Assembly: GCA_018402565.1 (NCBI GenBank)
Contig: JAGYIQ010000001.1
Location: 1 to 64,000, forward strand
DNA: 64,000 nt
Direction of reading: 5' to 3'
Source of the DNA: Pirellulaceae bacterium
GTDB taxonomy: Bacteria; Planctomycetota; Planctomycetia; Pirellulales; Pirellulaceae
The notes under the pieces were generated by a model. The model saw only the letters and a program-made list of their open reading frames with translations. It ran no database searches and had not been told where the DNA came from. Shown here in pieces: positions 53,426-62,710 of this stretch. Position 1 is the stretch's first letter, and every line of letters begins with the position of its first letter. A program made the translations under genes and the position numbers.

Positions 53426-54451
53426 ATGTTGTCATTGATTTGTGCCAATCCGATCGCCGGACTGTTGCTCGGGCAGGAATTATTGGTCGCCAACGTGAGC
53501 CCTTGGTTGTGGCTGGTGGTGGGCTTGGGTCTGTTGGGCACCAGCTTCTCGTTGGGGTTGTGGTTGGGGCGGCGTCCGGTGGCGGGCGGCGACGACTCGG
53601 TTCAGGCTCGGGAGGTGTTGCAGCACTTGTCGCAGTTGGCGGCGGGGATGGAGGGCGATTATTCGAATTACCAACGGTTGATGCGTTCGGTATCGGCCGA
53701 GGTGGAGCGGATGGGGGAGACGGCGGACACGTCGGCTTTGCGGCAGATGTTGGACGAGTTGAACGTCCGCAATCGGGAACTGAAGATCAAACTGAGCGGG
53801 ATGCAAGCGGAACTGGACGGCAAGGCTCAGGAGGTGCAGACCTTGGTGTCCGAGTCTCGGACGGATGCGTTGACGGGCCTACCGAACCGACGTTGCTTCA
53901 ACGAAAACATTGAGCAGCGGACGAAGGAGCTTGGGCGTTACGGCGGCGAATTGAGCTTTGTGATTTTGGACGTCGACCACTTCAAGAAATTCAATGACAC
54001 TTATGGTCATTTGTTGGGCGACGAGGTACTGCGGAAGGTGGCCGAGGTGATGCAGGTCACCGTACGTGATTCGGACATTCCCTTTCGCTTGGGTGGCGAA
54101 GAGTTCGCGGTGTTGATGCCGGCGGTTGGCCTATTGGAAGCGGGCAGGGGTGCCGAGCGATTGCGGCAGGCGATCGAACAGTGTCGAGTGGACTACGAGG
54201 GCCAATCGCTGCGGGTGACGGCCAGTTTCGGCGTGACCCAGGTTGCGGCCGGGGATCACGCGGAAACGGTGGTCGAACGAGCGGACCAAGCGTTGTATGC
54301 CGCCAAAGAGGCCAGTCGCAACGCGGTGTGGTTGTGGGAGAACAACCAATATCGTCCGCTGATCAAAACCAAAAACGGGGTACCCGCGGGCATGAAGGCC
54401 TCGGCCGATTCACTGCGCGAAAGTCTGTTGGCGGCGATCGATCCCTCCTGA
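53426..54451 (+). CDS. membrane-anchored diguanylate cyclase (GGDEF)
   Basis: 341 aa. One or two membrane helices lie in about 8-48, then a helical linker (about 60-140) and a GGDEF domain (about 145-310). The active site GGEEF is at 223-227 and the inhibitory site RDSD at 214-217 (five residues before). Both are intact, so active c-di-GMP synthesis with product feedback is expected. No sensor domain is recognised. The TGA stop is followed after 1 bp by a family-A inverted-repeat end. Confidence 0.93.
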   Translation: MLSLICANPIAGLLLGQELLVANVSPWLWLVVGLGLLGTSFSLGLWLGRRPVAGGDDSVQAREVLQHLSQLAAGMEGDYSNYQRLMRSVSAEVERMGETADTSALRQMLDELNVRNRELKIKLSGMQAELDGKAQEVQTLVSESRTDALTGLPNRRCFNENIEQRTKELGRYGGELSFVILDVDHFKKFNDTYGHLLGDEVLRKVAEVMQVTVRDSDIPFRLGGEEFAVLMPAVGLLEAGRGAERLRQAIEQCRVDYEGQSLRVTASFGVTQVAAGDHAETVVERADQALYAAKEASRNAVWLWENNQYRPLIKTKNGVPAGMKASADSLRESLLAAIDPS

Positions 54452-54452
54452 A

Positions 54453-54510
54453 GTTACCGTTCACGGTTGGGAGGTAACCCGCGGGGCTGGTGCCCCAGCG
54501 CCAGTCGGAG
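54453..54510 (+). repeat. truncated GTAACCGTTCACG-family end (copy A4)
   Basis: Begins gttaccgttcacg (one mismatch to the family end) 1 bp after the GGDEF stop, then ggttgggaggtaacccgcgg, like the A1 left end. It has no matching right end. It runs up to the next element at 54514. Confidence 0.75.
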
Positions 54511-54513
54511 CGT

Positions 54514-54640
54514 TAGGACTTGTCCGCAAATTAGTTACCGAATTGCCCGAAACGGTCAGCGTCCAATTGCCGCAAAAACCCGGTGCTAACGCACTCCGGC
54601 TGATTTCCAATTCGGTAATTTAATGACTGACAAGTCCTTA
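54514..54640. repeat. 127-bp inverted-repeat element supplying a stop codon
   Basis: Left end taggacttgtc...ttaccgaattg pairs with caattcggtaattta...gacaagtcctta on the right, about 30 bp with a few mismatches. The last three bases (54638-54640, tta) are the TAA stop of the lipoprotein gene read on the minus strand. Confidence 0.85.
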
Positions 54641-55612
54641 GTGAGCTCCGGGCACGCCCGTGTTCTTGCGTGGCCCCATCCGCATGAACTGTTCTCGGGC
54701 GCGATCCCAGTTCGCACTGGACCGAGATCCGGTGGGAGCTTGACCAGTGTTAGGTCCTGGTTGGTAGGGCTGTACTTCATAGCGGGGCAGTGTCGGCTGC
54801 GGCGCTAGCGGCGATGGACTCGCTGGCTGAAGGGTTGCTGTCGCTTCGCGTGGCGTGACGGGCTGTTGCACGGCGGTGCGAATGGAGTTGGCCGAATCGG
54901 GCACGTTGATCGTACGGACTCGCTGCGCGGCGGATTCAGCCTCCGAGCCACTGGCCAGCGCCACGTCCTGTTGTGCTTGGGGCGATTGGTAGACAACGCG
55001 TTCGACCAGTTGATTTTCTTCGAAACGACGCTGTTTTTTCTGTTGCGAGGTTGAGATGGGGCTGGGGTTTTCAGGTCCGTGCAGCACGGCTTGAGCGTGG
55101 TCCCCTTTGAGTAGGCGTCCATCCTCCGCGCGGAAGATCGGTAGCACAGCGATGTGGCGTTGGTAGCCTTGGCCGTCCCAGGGCAGCCAGATGCTGTACG
55201 AGTGGCCGATGGTCGACTCGCTGTAGACAGTCTGCAACTCTTCGTCTTTGAAGTGGAAGCGTTTGTCGGGTCGCGGCGAGGTGGCTTGACCGTTGTGTTC
55301 GTCGAAGCCATAAACCGTCAGGCTGCCGTTGACGCGAATGGCCTTGCCATGCTTGTCGAGGAAGTGCACTCGGCCGCCGACGCCGCGTTGCAATTGCCCG
55401 TCGGGACCGGGCAACACGTCATCTTTCCAGGCGATGTCCATCTTGACCGCCTCGCCGAAGTTTTCGGGCGCGTCCGGCGGGACAGGCTCCTCGGACTTCT
55501 TCCACCAGGACTTGGAGGCGGATTGGCCGCTGCCCAAGGACTGGCAACCGACGTGATTGACGGTGGTCAACAGCAGGAGAACGAGGATCAGGCTCTGTGA
55601 GTGGCGATTCAT
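54638..55612 (-). CDS. lipoprotein next to the secretin gene
   Basis: 324 aa from MNRHSQS. A lipoprotein signal ends at VNHVGC with Cys23 as the lipidated residue. The middle (about 60-190) has beta-rich sequence (GGRVHFLDKHGKAIRVNGS, HSYSIWLPWDG). The C-terminal third is Gln/Pro/Ala-rich and disordered. The gene starts 33 bp after the secretin stop on the same strand and is probably in its operon. A role as an outer-membrane partner of the secretin is inferred from position. The stop codon is provided by an inverted-repeat element. Confidence 0.78.
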   Translation of the reverse strand: MNRHSQSLILVLLLLTTVNHVGCQSLGSGQSASKSWWKKSEEPVPPDAPENFGEAVKMDIAWKDDVLPGPDGQLQRGVGGRVHFLDKHGKAIRVNGSLTVYGFDEHNGQATSPRPDKRFHFKDEELQTVYSESTIGHSYSIWLPWDGQGYQRHIAVLPIFRAEDGRLLKGDHAQAVLHGPENPSPISTSQQKKQRRFEENQLVERVVYQSPQAQQDVALASGSEAESAAQRVRTINVPDSANSIRTAVQQPVTPREATATLQPASPSPLAPQPTLPRYEVQPYQPGPNTGQAPTGSRSSANWDRAREQFMRMGPRKNTGVPGAH

Positions 55613-55644
55613 CGGTGTTACTCGTTGGAGGGTTACCACAAGAC

Positions 55645-58600
55645 TTAGTTCTTACGCCAGAACGGTTGCAGGCCGCTGGCGGACTTTTCCTTAGGAGCCG
55701 ACGCCGCAGCGTCGGTCGGCGTGGCCGCTGAGGAGCCGATCGGCAGACCCGCTGGAACTCCGGTCGATCCCAGTGGAGCCGGGGCGATCGACGGTGCAAC
55801 CTCGATCATCGGTGGGATCTGCATCTCGTACGGATCGCAATCGATGCCTTGCCCGTGGCCCTGTTGCAAGTAGGGCGGAACCCCAGGCGAACGCAACTCC
55901 GGATAGACCTCTTCCGGACCGCTGCCATCGGCGAAGGTACCTTGGAAGATATTGCCGATGGGGCCGTGCAGGTCCATCACATCCTGGAAGCACCAGTTCA
56001 TCCGGTCCATTTCGACTTGGTTGTACATGGCCATGTCTTCATGCGAGTGGATGACAGTGGGCGTGAGGAAGATCAGCAACTCGGAGCGAACTTCACGTTC
56101 ACTTTGGAAGCTGAACAGGGGCCCCAACCGCGGCAAGTCGCTGAGGATGGGAACACCACGCTTGTTAAATTGCTTTTGTGTTCGCAGCAAGCCGCTGAGG
56201 ACCACGGTCTGTTCGGAGCGAGCGATCGCGGTCGTGATCGACTCGGTGATGTTGATCGGGGCCTGTCGGATCGGCTGGCCTTGCGGATCGGTGGCAACTA
56301 CCGTGCCTTCCGCTTCGCTGCCGATGCTGCTGTTGGTCACATTGACCAACATCGTGATCAAGCCGTCGGGCCCGACTCGCGGGACAACCTCCAAAATGAT
56401 ACCGACATCTTCCAAAGTGACTTGGTTCTGGATGCCACCCAATTGGTTGATGAACGAGCCGCTGAAGTAAGGCACGCGCTGGCCGACCTGCACACGAGCG
56501 TTCAAGTTGTCGATCGTCATTAGGTGCGGGCGGCTGAGCACTTGCAGTCGGCCTTGGTCCTTCAGAGCTCGCAACAAGATATTGATCGACTCGTTGCCCG
56601 CCGAGAGGACCAAACCGCCGTAGCCCAGAGCCGCGTTGCTGCGACCGACGCCCAAGTTGATCAGACCTTGGCCGGCCAAGTTTTCACGTGTGGCCAAACC
56701 CGTGGCGTTCAATGCGTTACCGATGCCATTCTGATTGAATGGGAAGCCGATAGCACCGGCTCCACCCGTCAGACCACGATCGAAGACAATCGAGTCCTGT
56801 ACACCAAATTCGACACCGAACTCTTCAGTCGAATTCAGCGAGACCTCAGCGATCATGACTTGAATGGCCACCATGTTCGGACGTCGATCCAGGGCCGTGA
56901 TCAACCCTTCGATCTCCGCCATGGTCTCTGGCGTTGCGATCACAATCAAGTGATTCTGAATTTCATCCGCTTGGACGACGACTCGGCGACGGACATTGAC
57001 GATCGCCGCTTGTGTGGTCGGATCTTGCTGCAACGTCTGTTGCTCGGCATTGTAGGTATTGGTCAGAGTCGTGGCCGTGTCGGCTGCCGGTGCATTCGAC
57101 AAACGGAAGACCTTCTTGATGAAGCGATCGCCGTTGGTGCGATCCAGTGTGGTCAACAAGTCTTCAACCACCTGCAAGTCGCCCGCTGAACCGGCGGCGA
57201 TGATCGTATTGGTTCGCAGCTCCAACGCGAAACGCAGATTGACCAGGGTCTGGTCGCTGGAACCGGACCGCAAGGGGAGTCGCGTCAGCCCGTCGTTCTG
57301 GGCCCCGATGCCACCGAAGCCGCCCTGCTGTTGTTGCTGCGTAAACAACTGGTTCAGCATGTCGAACAGCTGTTGGGCGTCGCCATTGACGATGGTGAAG
57401 ACCTTGAGTTGCGTTTCGGCGTCGGGCAGCCGATCCAATTCGCGGATCAAGGCCTCGACCAATGGCAGGCTCTCGGCCGGCCCCGTGATGACCAAGGAGT
57501 TGGACGACGCGTCGGCCACCACTTTGACATCGAACAGGATGCCGCTGCTGATCACGCCGCTATTTTGGTCCAGACTCATCAGCTTCAAACGGAGGGCAGA
57601 GTTGGCGACCGAGGGATCCTGGTTCGGTTGGGCTTGATTCTGTTGTTGTTGACCGAAGCCGCCGAATTGACCTTGGCTCCCCAGGACTGGCGTGACGCCG
57701 GACACCCCGCCGTTGATCGCGGCGAAGATGACTTGAGCCATGTCGGTAGCCACCGAGTTCCGCAATTGGACAACGCGGACCTCTTGGGTCTTGATGTACT
57801 CGCCGTCCACCACGTCGATCTCGGCCAGCAGTTCTTTGGCCTGACGCAGTTCCGTCGAGCCACCCTTCATGATGATCAGGTTGCTGCGCGGATCGGGAAT
57901 GATCAACACGGGCTGGGCTTGGCCTGCTCCCTGGAATCCACCGCCCTGTGCGGTGCCCGGCAGTGTGGCCGTCGTGCGGAAGAAGGCGCTCAAACGATTG
58001 GCGGCGTTGGTAGCAGCAATGTGTTGCAGCCGAAACACTTGGAAGGTACCGCGAACATCGTCCGATTCGACATCCAACTTGGCGATGATCGACTTGAGTT
58101 CCTCGATCGCTTGGGGCGAGCCGGAGACGACCAAGGCGTTCGGTTCGGCGATGGCAGTCACCGTGGCCGGCCCGAATCGCGAGGCAAACACGTCGGTGTA
58201 CAGCTGTTGAATCACCGCACCCAATGCCTGGCTGTTGGAGTTGGTCAGCGGTACGACATCCGCATTCGGACGCGTCTGCATGGCCTGGTCACCCAGCTGC
58301 GAAATCAAGCGTTGGAAGTTCTTGATGTCCTCGTCGGTACCGGTCACGATCAAGGCGTTGGTCGTGGGGTCGACCGAGACCTGCAACGAGCTGCCCGGCA
58401 ACTGCTGGCCCTGACCGCTACCCTCGTCTTGAGTCAACGATTCCGTAGGCGTCTCGGACGGCGGAGCCTCGTCCTGGAAGCCTGCCGTGCGGGCTCGCAG
58501 AGGACGGCTGCCGTTGTCGGATGCCTGCAGTACCTGATAGACGTTCGGCTGGGCGGTCGCTCGCAGCCCGGTCGACTGTTGCAGTTGTTGCAGGATCGTC

Positions 58601-59136
58601 GACTGCTGGCCGCTGGGAACGTAGGCAAATTGCCGACGCGAAGTCGCCGACTGCGGCACGTCCAGCGTTTGAACCACGTTCAACCAACCGCTGACCACGG
58701 GCGCGGTGCCCGTCAACTGCACGGTATGTGTGGCCTGGTCGATTATCAACTGGCAGGACCCCGCCTGAGTGGTCGGCAGCTGAATCGTGGCCACGTTACC
58801 GTTCTGCTGGCCCTGCAGGTGTTTCCCCAGTCCCTGAATGAAGTGCTGGGTCAGCTCCGGACCTGAGACGCGATTCAAGCGATGCACCGAAGTCTGCTGT
58901 TGCGCGTTGGTGCTGAGTGCATCGGCCGACGTGCGAAAGACCGAGGGGGTCAACGGAGCGAATCGGGCGGTCGAGTTACCGTCCTGGGCCTGTGCAGCCC
59001 ATGGCCCGCAAGTCACCAAAAAAGCCAGAAAGGCCTGACAAAGCTGCTTGCGTCCGCGGGGACTCGACGAGCGAACGCCCGAGCGTAGACGACCTGATGA
59101 GTTTTGGACCGAGTCGGAAGCGGGGGTCTGTTTCAT
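55645..59136 (-). CDS. over-long type II/III-like secretin (GspD/PilQ superfamily)
   Basis: 1163 aa against about 650-700 for GspD. Secretins form gated outer-membrane rings. After a signal peptide (about 32-50), several N-domain repeats follow (VFRLQHIAATNAANRLSAFF, EVRVVQLRNSVATDMAQVIF, VFRLSNAPAADTATTLTNTY and others). The secretin core near residues 860-1080 has QVGQRVPYFSGS, VGIILEVVPRVGPDG, VVLSGLLRTQK and VPILSDLPRLGPLF. The C-terminal 80 residues are Pro/Ala-rich. The start MKQTPASDSV is used, removing 63 unlikely upstream residues. No GspE/F or pilus genes are in the window, so its secretion system is not visible here. Confidence 0.93.
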   Translation of the reverse strand: MKQTPASDSVQNSSGRLRSGVRSSSPRGRKQLCQAFLAFLVTCGPWAAQAQDGNSTARFAPLTPSVFRTSADALSTNAQQQTSVHRLNRVSGPELTQHFIQGLGKHLQGQQNGNVATIQLPTTQAGSCQLIIDQATHTVQLTGTAPVVSGWLNVVQTLDVPQSATSRRQFAYVPSGQQSTILQQLQQSTGLRATAQPNVYQVLQASDNGSRPLRARTAGFQDEAPPSETPTESLTQDEGSGQGQQLPGSSLQVSVDPTTNALIVTGTDEDIKNFQRLISQLGDQAMQTRPNADVVPLTNSNSQALGAVIQQLYTDVFASRFGPATVTAIAEPNALVVSGSPQAIEELKSIIAKLDVESDDVRGTFQVFRLQHIAATNAANRLSAFFRTTATLPGTAQGGGFQGAGQAQPVLIIPDPRSNLIIMKGGSTELRQAKELLAEIDVVDGEYIKTQEVRVVQLRNSVATDMAQVIFAAINGGVSGVTPVLGSQGQFGGFGQQQQNQAQPNQDPSVANSALRLKLMSLDQNSGVISSGILFDVKVVADASSNSLVITGPAESLPLVEALIRELDRLPDAETQLKVFTIVNGDAQQLFDMLNQLFTQQQQQGGFGGIGAQNDGLTRLPLRSGSSDQTLVNLRFALELRTNTIIAAGSAGDLQVVEDLLTTLDRTNGDRFIKKVFRLSNAPAADTATTLTNTYNAEQQTLQQDPTTQAAIVNVRRRVVVQADEIQNHLIVIATPETMAEIEGLITALDRRPNMVAIQVMIAEVSLNSTEEFGVEFGVQDSIVFDRGLTGGAGAIGFPFNQNGIGNALNATGLATRENLAGQGLINLGVGRSNAALGYGGLVLSAGNESINILLRALKDQGRLQVLSRPHLMTIDNLNARVQVGQRVPYFSGSFINQLGGIQNQVTLEDVGIILEVVPRVGPDGLITMLVNVTNSSIGSEAEGTVVATDPQGQPIRQAPINITESITTAIARSEQTVVLSGLLRTQKQFNKRGVPILSDLPRLGPLFSFQSEREVRSELLIFLTPTVIHSHEDMAMYNQVEMDRMNWCFQDVMDLHGPIGNIFQGTFADGSGPEEVYPELRSPGVPPYLQQGHGQGIDCDPYEMQIPPMIEVAPSIAPAPLGSTGVPAGLPIGSSAATPTDAAASAPKEKSASGLQPFWRKN

Positions 59137-59483
59137 GGGATTTATCCAACCGATGTGAAGGGTACCGACGGCTATCATGCGGGAGGAGAGCCGGAAGCTA
59201 GGCGGATTTATCGGAAGGAACGTTAGGACCCAATCAAGAAAAAAAACCGGTGCAACCCGGACCATTGAACTGTACGTTACGATACACAAAACCGGCCCAA
59301 CAAGCCGCACAGGAAAAGTTCCCACGATCGTCCCAGCTTAACAATTTCTTGCGCTATTCTGGGTCGTGGCTGGGCGATTCCGCCTCGGTCCAACTGGTAG
59401 AGTTTCCGTAAACTGCCTAGACTACATGACCGGCACGGTCAAAAATTGCCCGCTAGACACACCCCCTCACCTTGCGATACACG
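59137..59483. other. divergent spacer
   Basis: 347 bp between the secretin and the ABC-2 permease. AT-richer patches (caagaaaaaaaacc, cttaacaatttcttgcgctattc) could hold promoters, but no clear -35/-10 pair was fixed. No gene is seen. Confidence 0.5.
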
Positions 59484-60500
59484 ATGGCGTCAAACGCGAA
59501 ACTGGCCGAGTCCCCCACCGCTTGGACGCAGGTCTACGATGCCGACGCGGCGGCGCTGCCCGTCACCGCGCGATTGGGTGGGGTGCTGGGTGCCTTATGG
59601 ACGTCGCGCGAGTTGGCCTGGCGGCTGTTCCAGCGAAATTTGGCGGCCAACTACCGGCAGAGCCTGCTGGGTTGGTTGTGGATTTTCCTCACACCCCTGG
59701 CCACGGCCGGCGTCTGGGTCTTTTTGAACGCCTCCGGCACATTGCCACTGAGTCCGCTGGGGATCGTCGGCTACGCGGCCTTTGTCTTCACGGGCCTGAT
59801 GTTGTGGCAGGCCTTCATGGACGGGCTGATGGGGCCGATGAACACGTTGCTGGCCAACCGAGCCGCGCTGACTAAATTGCAGTTCCCCCGCGAGGTCTTC
59901 ATCACGCTGAGTCTGTCGGAGGCCGGGTTCGACTTCTTGGCTCGCTGGGTCGTCGCCGCCATCTTCCTGGTCGCGGCTGGATTGGCCAACCCCTGGGGTT
60001 TGCTGGGGCTGGCCCTTGTCTGGGGTCCCTTACTCCTTCTCTTAGGCACCGGGATCGGTCTGTGGTTGGCCCCCTTCGGCCTGCTGTACAAAGACGTCAG
60101 CCGCTCGATCGCCCTCGTCAGCCCCCTGTGGATGTTGCTCACACCCGTCATCTATGCCTTGCCCGCCGGCACAACCGGCTCGTTGATGACCTGGATCAAT
60201 CCCCCGGCCGCGATCATTGAAGTCGCGCGGACGAACACGATCTTGTCACCGCCAGCTCTCGACAGCCAAGCCGGGATTCCGAGTCGCTCGGCGGTGGCTG
60301 CTGGCGTCAACACGCCGCCAGCTCAGTCGCTCGCGGCCCAGGACTTGGAGTCGGCGACCGATGGCCTCGCCATGCCCGCGCATGCTGGGCCGGTGTGGCA
60401 GGCCGTCCTTTGGTGCCTGATCGGCGTCGGCCTGTTCGTCCTCGGTGCGTTGTGGCTGGATGTCAGCGGCCCGATCATCATCGAGCGATTGGCGAACTGA
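59484..60500 (+). CDS. ABC-2-type permease, Wzm/TagG-like
   Basis: 338 aa with about six membrane helices. Polysaccharide-export permeases of this type work with a separate ATPase (Wzt/TagH-like) in the inner membrane. The pattern YRQSLLGWLWIFLTPL near the first helix, KLQFPREVFI and LYKDVSRSIALVSPLWMLLTPV are family features. The loop at about 245-300 before the last helix is long and Ser/Ala/Pro-rich. No ATPase gene is visible on either side. The 3' end overlaps ltaE by 23 bp in a convergent arrangement. The start may instead be a TTG 4 codons earlier. Confidence 0.87.
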   Translation: MASNAKLAESPTAWTQVYDADAAALPVTARLGGVLGALWTSRELAWRLFQRNLAANYRQSLLGWLWIFLTPLATAGVWVFLNASGTLPLSPLGIVGYAAFVFTGLMLWQAFMDGLMGPMNTLLANRAALTKLQFPREVFITLSLSEAGFDFLARWVVAAIFLVAAGLANPWGLLGLALVWGPLLLLLGTGIGLWLAPFGLLYKDVSRSIALVSPLWMLLTPVIYALPAGTTGSLMTWINPPAAIIEVARTNTILSPPALDSQAGIPSRSAVAAGVNTPPAQSLAAQDLESATDGLAMPAHAGPVWQAVLWCLIGVGLFVLGALWLDVSGPIIIERLAN

Positions 60501-61530
60501 GGCCGCGGAGGACCTGCGCCACCTGCTCCACGTCCGGCCGAGAAATGTGCAGGTGCGTCACAAAGCGAATCGACGTGGCACTAAAGGGAAAGCACCGCAC
60601 GCCGTGGTCGGCCAACTTCGCGGCCAACTCCGCCGCGGTGCCGAGGCTGGGATCGATCTCGAACAAGACAATATTGGTATCGACCAACCGTTCGGGGTGG
60701 GGGTCGACGATCCGCAGGCCGGGGAGCTGGTGGATTTCCGTCGCCAACCAGGCGGCGTTCGCGTGATCCTCGGCCAAGCGATCGTAGCGATGTTCCAGTG
60801 CGAACAGGGCAGCGGCGGCCAAGATCCCAGCCTGACGCATGCCGCCGCCGAAGGCCTTGCGATGCCGCCTGGCCTGGGCGATGTCCGCCCGACTGCCAGC
60901 CAAGGCCGAGCCGACCGGGGCGCCCAAGCCTTTGCTGAAGCAGACGCTGACCGTATCGAAGGGTTCCGCCAGATCCCGCAGCGAGCGTCCGCTGGCGACA
61001 GCGGCATTGAACAGCCGAGCCCCGTCCAGATGCAGCCGCAGGTCCTGTTCACGACACCAGGCCGCGATTTTCAGCACGTGCTCCCAATCCAACAGCTTCC
61101 CGCCGGCTCGATTGTGCGTATGCTCCAAACAGACCAGGCGGGTGCGAGCCGCGTGTTCGTTATCGGGCCGCCGAGCTGCCTGGAGCTGCTCGACAGTCAA
61201 ATTCCCAGCCCGCCCGACCAACGGATGCGGACTGACACCCGACATCGAGGCAAAGGCCGCCTGTTCGTAAGTAAAGATATGGCAACCGTACTCGCAGAGG
61301 AACTCGTCGCCACGTTGGCAATGCAGTCGCACGGCGACTTGGTTGGTCATGGTGCCCGACGGCATGAAGATCGCCGCCTCTTTGCCCAACCGGTCGGCGA
61401 TCCGCTCTTGCAGTTCGGCCACGGTGGGGTCGACATCGATCACATCATCGCCTACCGGGGCCGCCGCCATCACCCGCCGCATTTCGGCACAGGGTTGGGT
61501 GACCGTATCGCTACGCAGATCAATCGCCAT
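60478..61530 (-). CDS. ltaE: low-specificity L-threonine aldolase
   Basis: 350 aa. PLP enzyme that splits threonine (and allo-threonine) to glycine and acetaldehyde. The N-terminal DLRSDTVTQP signature and the PLP Lys200 in SVCFSKGLGAPVGS are present, with the cofactor-stacking His84. It is the last gene of a tdh-kbl-ltaE operon, 2 bp after kbl. High confidence. Confidence 0.94.
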   Translation of the reverse strand: MAIDLRSDTVTQPCAEMRRVMAAAPVGDDVIDVDPTVAELQERIADRLGKEAAIFMPSGTMTNQVAVRLHCQRGDEFLCEYGCHIFTYEQAAFASMSGVSPHPLVGRAGNLTVEQLQAARRPDNEHAARTRLVCLEHTHNRAGGKLLDWEHVLKIAAWCREQDLRLHLDGARLFNAAVASGRSLRDLAEPFDTVSVCFSKGLGAPVGSALAGSRADIAQARRHRKAFGGGMRQAGILAAAALFALEHRYDRLAEDHANAAWLATEIHQLPGLRIVDPHPERLVDTNIVLFEIDPSLGTAAELAAKLADHGVRCFPFSATSIRFVTHLHISRPDVEQVAQVLRGLSSPIAR

Positions 61531-61532
61531 GT

Positions 61533-62708
61533 TTACAACTTTGCGAAAGCGTCGAGAGCCCGTTGAATGTGTTCGTCGGTCAGTGCCGCCGAAACCTGCA
61601 CGCGGATCCGAGCCTCGCCGCGGGGGACGACGGGGAAGCCGAAACCGATCGCCATGACACCCAATTCAAACAACCGCGCGGACTTGCGGATCGTCTCGGC
61701 TTCATCCCCAATCATGATCGGGATGATTGCAGTGGGGCTGTCGGCACACTGATAACCGAGCGCCGCCAAGCCACTGCGAATCGTGCGGACATTCTCGTGC
61801 AATCGCGTCACCAAGCTGGGGTCACGTTCTAGGATTTCGATCGCCTTGCCCGCGCTGTAGGCGACCGTGGCGGGCAGGGCGTTGGAGAAGAGACCGGGCC
61901 GAGCCTTCTGCTCCAGGACTTGAATCGCGCGTTGGCTGGGGGCGACATATCCCCCCGCCGCTCCACCCAGTGCCTTGCCCAACGTTCCAGTGATGATGTC
62001 GATTTGGCCCAAGCAGCCGAAGTGTTCCGGCGTCCCGCGTCCGGTCGCGCCCAGGACGCCGATTCCGTGGGAATCGTCCAACACCAACAGTGCGTCGTAT
62101 TTCTGGCAGAGCGCCACCAACTCCGGCAACTTGGCGACGTCGCCTTCCATACTGAAGACGCCGTCGGTGATCACCCAACGGCACCGCTTGTCGGCGTGAG
62201 CTTTGAGTTTGCTCTCCAGATCCTCCAAATCGCTGTGTTTGTAGACCTGCTTTTCCACCTTTTTGCTGACCAAGCGGCAACCGTCAATGATGCTGGCATG
62301 GTTCAACTCGTCCGACAGCAACACATCGCCCTCGGTGGCCAAGGTTGGAAACACCGCTTCATTGGCGTTCCAGCAACTGACGTACGACAGCGAGGCCTCG
62401 GTGCCGACAAACTTGGCGATCCGCGTTTCCAACTGCCGATGGCAATCCAAAGTACCACAAATGAAGCGGACCGACGCAGTGCCGCCGCCGTAGTCCCGCA
62501 GGCCCTGGATCCCGGCCTCGATCACCTCGGGATGATCGGCCAAACCCAAGTAATTGTTCGCGCACAGGACCAGCACTTCACCGCGGCCTTTGATCTGGAC
62601 GACCGGCCGCATTGGCGACGTCAGTTCATAGAACGGCTTGAGTTGCCCGCTGCGGGTCAAGTCGTCAATCAATTGTTCGCAGCGCTGCGTGAAGTCGGCA
62701 TTCGGCAT
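61533..62708 (-). CDS. kbl: glycine C-acetyltransferase (2-amino-3-ketobutyrate CoA ligase)
   Basis: 391 aa (E. coli Kbl 398). It converts 2-amino-3-oxobutanoate and CoA to glycine and acetyl-CoA. The PLP Lys245 is in TGTLGKALGG. CANNYLGLADHP, NHASIIDGCRLV and LDDSHGIGVLG are alpha-oxoamine synthase features of Kbl. It lies 2 bp after tdh and 2 bp before ltaE. Very high confidence. Confidence 0.97.
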   Translation of the reverse strand: MPNADFTQRCEQLIDDLTRSGQLKPFYELTSPMRPVVQIKGRGEVLVLCANNYLGLADHPEVIEAGIQGLRDYGGGTASVRFICGTLDCHRQLETRIAKFVGTEASLSYVSCWNANEAVFPTLATEGDVLLSDELNHASIIDGCRLVSKKVEKQVYKHSDLEDLESKLKAHADKRCRWVITDGVFSMEGDVAKLPELVALCQKYDALLVLDDSHGIGVLGATGRGTPEHFGCLGQIDIITGTLGKALGGAAGGYVAPSQRAIQVLEQKARPGLFSNALPATVAYSAGKAIEILERDPSLVTRLHENVRTIRSGLAALGYQCADSPTAIIPIMIGDEAETIRKSARLFELGVMAIGFGFPVVPRGEARIRVQVSAALTDEHIQRALDAFAKL

Positions 62709-62710
62709 GG

